A stretch of DNA of 64,000 bases. It comes from Arthrobacter sp. B3I9 (GTDB lineage Bacteria; Actinomycetota; Actinomycetes; Actinomycetales; Micrococcaceae). Location: positions 3,658,001 through 3,722,000 of the forward strand of contig NZ_JAUSYO010000001.1 in the NCBI RefSeq assembly GCF_030816935.1, in the 5' to 3' direction. How positions within the stretch are numbered: position 1 is the first letter of the stretch; every line of letters starts with the position of its first letter. Positions 60,724 through 64,000 of this stretch are shown here, piece by piece. A program made the translations under genes and the position numbers. A model generated the notes under the pieces. The model was given only the letters and a program-made list of their open reading frames with translations. It did not search any database and was not told where the DNA came from.

Positions 60724-61443
60724 ATGGGAGTCATGAAAAAGAACGGTCCAGAAGCCAAGCTGCTTGTCGTCGATGATGAACCGAACATCCGCGAGCTGCT
60801 TTCCACTTCCCTCCGCTTCGCCGGCTTCGAGGTCGTTTCGGCCGGGAACGGGCGGGACGCGCTTGCCGCAGCCGAGCTCCACTCCCCCGACCTCGCTGTG
60901 CTGGACGTCATGCTGCCGGACATGGATGGATTCACCGTCACCCGCCGCCTGCGTGCAGCCGGCAAACACTTCCCCGTGCTGTTCCTGACTGCCAAGGACG
61001 ACACCGAGGACAAGGTGATGGGGCTTACGGTGGGCGGCGATGACTACGTCACCAAACCTTTCAGCCTCGACGAAGTCGTGGCGCGCATCCGCGCCGTGCT
61101 GCGCCGTACCCAGCCCCTGCAGGACGACGACGCGGTGATCCGGGTGGATGACCTGGAGCTCGACGACGACGCCCACGAGGTGCGCCGCGGCAGCACCGTG
61201 ATCGAGCTGTCCCCCACCGAGTTCAAGCTCCTGCGCTACCTCATGCTCAACCCCAACCGTGTCCTGTCCAAGGCGCAGATCCTGGACCACGTCTGGGAAT
61301 ACGACTTCAACGGGGATGCCTCGATTGTGGAGTCCTACATCTCGTATCTCCGCCGCAAGGTGGACATCGACCCGGAGGCCCCGGCTTTGATCCAGACCAA
61401 GCGCGGCGTCGGCTACGTGCTGCGGACGGCAGAGAAGCGCTGA
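60724..61443 (+). CDS. OmpR/PhoB-family response regulator
   Basis: 239 residues from the ATG at 60724. The receiver has LLVVDDEPNIRELL (acidic pocket), phospho-acceptor Asp in LAVLDVMLPDMDGF and Lys in VTKPFSLDEVVARI. The winged-helix output domain contains IELSPTEFKLLRYLMLNPNR and VESYISYLRRKVD. The next gene encodes its kinase, two bases downstream. The longer reading overlapping XPB is not supported. It resembles the mycobacterial TrcR/TcrA type. The regulon is unknown. Confidence 0.95.
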   Translation: MGVMKKNGPEAKLLVVDDEPNIRELLSTSLRFAGFEVVSAGNGRDALAAAELHSPDLAVLDVMLPDMDGFTVTRRLRAAGKHFPVLFLTAKDDTEDKVMGLTVGGDDYVTKPFSLDEVVARIRAVLRRTQPLQDDDAVIRVDDLELDDDAHEVRRGSTVIELSPTEFKLLRYLMLNPNRVLSKAQILDHVWEYDFNGDASIVESYISYLRRKVDIDPEAPALIQTKRGVGYVLRTAEKR

Positions 61444-61445
61444 CC

Positions 61446-63086
61446 TTGCTGCTGCGCTGGAAATCGGCCCCGCTGAGGTCACAGCTCGTCGCCATCATGA
61501 CGGCCTTGATGCTGGTGGCCCTGACAGCGACCGGCGCCGGTACCCTGACGCTGCTGCACAGCTACCTGCAGGGGCAGGTCGACGACAAGCTCAAAGCCGC
61601 CGTCGAATCGGTGCGCCAGCAGAATTCCTTCAGCCAGCTGCAGGAACAAAACCCGAACATCCCCACCGACTATTCCCTCATGCTCTTCAGCCCCGGGCTG
61701 CCGCCCTATCCCTTCGGCGGGGACAAGGCATCGCGCCCGGACATCAGCAATATCTCCGCCGCCGAGGCCAGGGTCCGCCAGCAGCAGCCCTACCAGGTCA
61801 GCGGCACGGACGGACACAACTGGCGGGTCGTGGCCCTCAGCGTGGTGGACTCCAACGACCGCACCGCGGTGGTGGTGATCGGGCTCCCCCTCGCGCCGGT
61901 GGACTCCGTGATGGAACATGCCGTCCTGGTGGTGGTCGGCGTCGGGCTGCTGACCCTGGTGCTGGCCTTCCTGATCGCCACCTGGAGCATCTCCCGGTCC
62001 TTCCGTCCGTTGGCCCGGGTGGAGAAGACCGCGGCGGCCATCGCCGCCGGGGACCTGTCACGGCGCGTGGAAATCGAAAACCCGAGCACCGAGGTCGGCC
62101 GGCTCGGCAGCTCGCTGAACGCCATGCTGGCCCACATTGAAACTGCCTTCGCCGCCCGGATGGCGTCCGAGGAGCGGATGCGCCGCTTCGCCGCTGACGC
62201 CTCCCACGAACTGCGGACCCCGCTCGTGACCATCCGCGGATTCTCGGAACTGTACCGGCACGGTGCCCTGTCCACCCCGGAGGACGTCGCCACCGCGATG
62301 GGGCGGATTGAAAGCGAAGCCAAGCGCATGGGAACCATGGTCGAGGACCTCCTGCTGCTGGCCCGCATCGACGAGCAGCGCCCGCTGGCGCGGAAGCCCG
62401 TGGACCTGCTGTTGCTGGCCCATGATGCGGTGGTGGATACCCAGGCAAGCGACCGCAGCCGCGCCATCTCCCTCAGCGGGCTCGACGGCGGCCCTGCCAC
62501 CGCCGCGCCGGTGCTCGGCGACGAGGCCAAACTGCGGCAGGTGCTGGGCAACCTGGTCGGCAATGCCCTGCGCTACACCCCGGAGGGCAGCCCCATCGAG
62601 CTCGCCGTCGGTGTGCGGACATCGGAGGACGGCCGGCGGCACTCGGTGATTGAGGTCCGCGACCATGGTCCTGGGGTCCCCGAGGAGGAGGCCGCCCGGA
62701 TTTTCGAGCGGTTCTACCGCGCGGACACCTCCCGGACACGGGAAACCGGCGGCAGCGGACTGGGGCTCGCCATCGTTGCTGCCATCGTCGGATCCCATTC
62801 GGGCACGGTCCAGGCCACAAAGACCGACGGCGGCGGCGCCACCTTGGTGGTCAGCCTTCCATACCTGGACGGAGCCTTCGCCGACGAGGACGCGGCCGAT
62901 GACGGCAGGCCCGATGAGGCGACCGCCGACGACGGCATACACGATGAGGTGACCGCCGACGACGGTACGGCACACCACGGCACTGTTGGCGACGACACGG
63001 CAGGCAGGGCTAGGGCGGGCAGCCACGGCGCGGCCGAGGCGGACAGCCACGGCGCGGCCCAGCCGGACAACCGCCTTTCCCCATAA
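61446..63086 (+). CDS. Sensor histidine kinase with acidic, repetitive C-terminal tail
   Basis: 546 residues from a TTG two bases after the response-regulator stop. Two membrane helices (residues 15-38 and 158-180) bracket an extracytoplasmic sensor of about 120 residues. HAMP follows (RSFRPLARVEKTAAAIAAGD), then the H box FAADASHELRTPLVTIRGF with the phospho-His, N box LRQVLGNLVGNALRYTPEG, and G boxes DHGPGVPEEEAARIFERFYR and GGSGLGLAI. The last 70 residues are a non-conserved Asp/Gly/His-rich tail with repeats such as TADDG and SHGAA. Confidence 0.94.
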   Translation: MLLRWKSAPLRSQLVAIMTALMLVALTATGAGTLTLLHSYLQGQVDDKLKAAVESVRQQNSFSQLQEQNPNIPTDYSLMLFSPGLPPYPFGGDKASRPDISNISAAEARVRQQQPYQVSGTDGHNWRVVALSVVDSNDRTAVVVIGLPLAPVDSVMEHAVLVVVGVGLLTLVLAFLIATWSISRSFRPLARVEKTAAAIAAGDLSRRVEIENPSTEVGRLGSSLNAMLAHIETAFAARMASEERMRRFAADASHELRTPLVTIRGFSELYRHGALSTPEDVATAMGRIESEAKRMGTMVEDLLLLARIDEQRPLARKPVDLLLLAHDAVVDTQASDRSRAISLSGLDGGPATAAPVLGDEAKLRQVLGNLVGNALRYTPEGSPIELAVGVRTSEDGRRHSVIEVRDHGPGVPEEEAARIFERFYRADTSRTRETGGSGLGLAIVAAIVGSHSGTVQATKTDGGGATLVVSLPYLDGAFADEDAADDGRPDEATADDGIHDEVTADDGTAHHGTVGDDTAGRARAGSHGAAEADSHGAAQPDNRLSP

Positions 63087-63198
63087 AGGGCTCACTCCAA
63101 GCGATCCTTGGCGTCCCACTCGGCGCCACCAGTTCCCCGGATCGTCCCGACCTCGCGGCCGCGCTTTGCCGGCCAGCGCCAGAGCTCCTGATGCCGCC

Positions 63199-63612
63199 CT
63201 ACTCGCCGAGAAACAGGTCGCTTTCCGTCGTCAGCGCGATCTCGCCGACGGGCCGCCCCGACGTCCCGTGGTAGCCGCGGTTCGTATAGCCGGCCTCGAG
63301 CAGGTAGGCTCCGCCGGCGAGCTGGGGAAGGTCGACAGCAAGGACGATGCCGTACGAGTAGCCGGGTTCGAGCCCGAGGTAGCTGTCGTCGTCATCGGGC
63401 CTGAGCTTCGGCTTGATCTTCGGCGGGTGGGTTTCGAAGCGGGTCTCCCCGGCGGGGTCGCGCACGACGAGCGTGATGAACGCCCCTGCCGGTGCGAGCA
63501 GCTTCGGCACCCAGGCCACTTCGTCGGCGGTGTCCGGCTGGTGCAGGCTGACGTGAACTCGCAGCGGCGCCGTCGCCAGCACGTCCATAAGCAGCGTGAG
63601 GGACCCGCTCAC
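63199..63612 (-). CDS. Protein of unknown function, beta-rich
   Basis: 137 residues from the GTG at 63612, which overlaps the stop of the upstream gene. The sequence is rich in beta-forming residues (LRVHVSLHQPDTADEVAWVP, AFITLVVRDPAGETRFETHP) and ends with SGRPVGEIALTTESDLFLGE. There is no signal peptide. I do not recognise a family. The longer reading in the track crosses the neighbour in another frame and was rejected. Two-gene coupling suggests they act together. Confidence 0.7.
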   Translation of the reverse strand: MSGSLTLLMDVLATAPLRVHVSLHQPDTADEVAWVPKLLAPAGAFITLVVRDPAGETRFETHPPKIKPKLRPDDDDSYLGLEPGYSYGIVLAVDLPQLAGGAYLLEAGYTNRGYHGTSGRPVGEIALTTESDLFLGE

Positions 63613-64000
63613 CACTTCTGCGCCTTCTTGTGGGCTTTGACCCGTGTGGCCAGCGCGTCGACCGCCGGCGCCTGTGCGCGGTAGGGCGGGTCGCCGGGTG
63701 AGTCGCCCATCGCGTTCCACTTCATGCGGGCCGCTTTCATCTCGGCGTCGAAGAGCGTCTTCGCCTGCGGCTCGAGGATCTTCTCGGCGTCCGCCTGGGC
63801 CGGCGTGGCTGTGGTGTCGACTTGGAGCTTGGCCACCTTCTTGTCGGCCTCCGTCATCCCCACCCGGGCGAGTTTCAGCCACTCGTTGCTCCAGTGGTAA
63901 TCCTCGTGGAGGTCTTCCGCCCGGTACGCGGACCAGTGGTCCGGGATGCCTTCTCGATTGTCCTTAAAGTCCTTGAGAATGGCCGTGACATTGCCGCTGG
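63609..64000 (-). CDS. Protein of unknown function (partial, N-terminus outside window)
   Basis: The visible 129 residues continue past the right edge. Segments such as DHWSAYRAEDLHEDYHWSNE and MTEADKKVAKLQVDTTATPA are charged and helical, ending with TRVKAHKKAQKW. No membrane segment is seen. The stop overlaps the GTG of the next gene (GTGA), so the pair is translationally coupled. I cannot assign a family. Confidence 0.75.
   Translation of the reverse strand, partial: SGNVTAILKDFKDNREGIPDHWSAYRAEDLHEDYHWSNEWLKLARVGMTEADKKVAKLQVDTTATPAQADAEKILEPQAKTLFDAEMKAARMKWNAMGDSPGDPPYRAQAPAVDALATRVKAHKKAQKW

Overview
The window is about 64 kb of GC-rich chromosomal DNA with dense, short-spaced genes, frequent GTG/TTG starts, many 4-base stop/start overlaps and typical actinobacterial families (DUF3027, DUF6457, DUF6314, DUF998, IdeR/DtxR, bacterial XPB helicase, c-di-AMP riboswitches ahead of cell-wall hydrolases). 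Gene content and protein sequences look most like Arthrobacter/Pseudarthrobacter (Micrococcaceae). That placement is inferred from family resemblance, not from a search. I see no prophage, transposase, CRISPR array or replication origin.

Layout. 1-5.7 kb: a heterodimeric ABC exporter pair (one half cut by the window edge) and a MarR/DHA2 multidrug-efflux operon. 5.9-11.5 kb: a probable guanidino-compound (arginine-derived) catabolic locus with a ThDP-dependent decarboxylase-like enzyme, an agmatinase-family ureohydrolase, a small lipoprotein-like ORF, an XRE-cupin regulator and a divergent sodium:solute symporter sharing an operator-rich promoter region. 11.6-21.2 kb: an acidic small protein, a ferritin-VIT iron transporter coupled to a metalloprotease, a LOG-like protein with an SRPBCC protein, a frameshifted class I glutamine amidotransferase, a MarR/MFS divergent pair, a sugar porter and an ArsR/SRPBCC pair. 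21.4-26.4 kb: sucCD and pcrA.

26.4-32 kb is the most unusual stretch. Two clusters of degenerate repeats of about 30 bp built around a GGGACATGC core flank an inositol-phosphatase-like gene and a membrane-protein gene. Next to them a TPR-only protein is divergent from a 50-residue secreted peptide with a Trp-Trp motif, which I propose as a candidate signalling pair. A STAS-like/GGDEF-EAL operon follows. 32-41 kb: DUF998, an NTF2-like protein, tRNA-Arg(CCU), DUF6314, a Nudix hydrolase, an ABC exporter with an ABC-F protein (with a hairpin and tiny leader ORF upstream) and a three-gene cassette of an HTH protein with two paralogous membrane proteins.

41-48 kb: a GH38 alpha-mannosidase and a molybdenum-cofactor operon (mobA, DUF6457, moeA) followed by a frameshifted fdhD. 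47.8-51.1 kb: an HNH nuclease, then NlpC/P60 and M23 peptidoglycan hydrolases, each preceded by a c-di-AMP (ydaO-type) riboswitch. 51-61 kb: ideR, serC, an MFS exporter, DUF3027 with a cold-shock protein, and the XPB helicase with its partner. 60.7-63.1 kb: an OmpR-type two-component system. The right edge holds two overlapping genes of unknown function.

Two single-base frameshifts (amidotransferase at about 16316, fdhD at about 44975) split otherwise well-conserved proteins. They are either real inactivations or sequence errors. Starts were chosen by ribosome-binding site and family alignment where the longest ORF looked too long.
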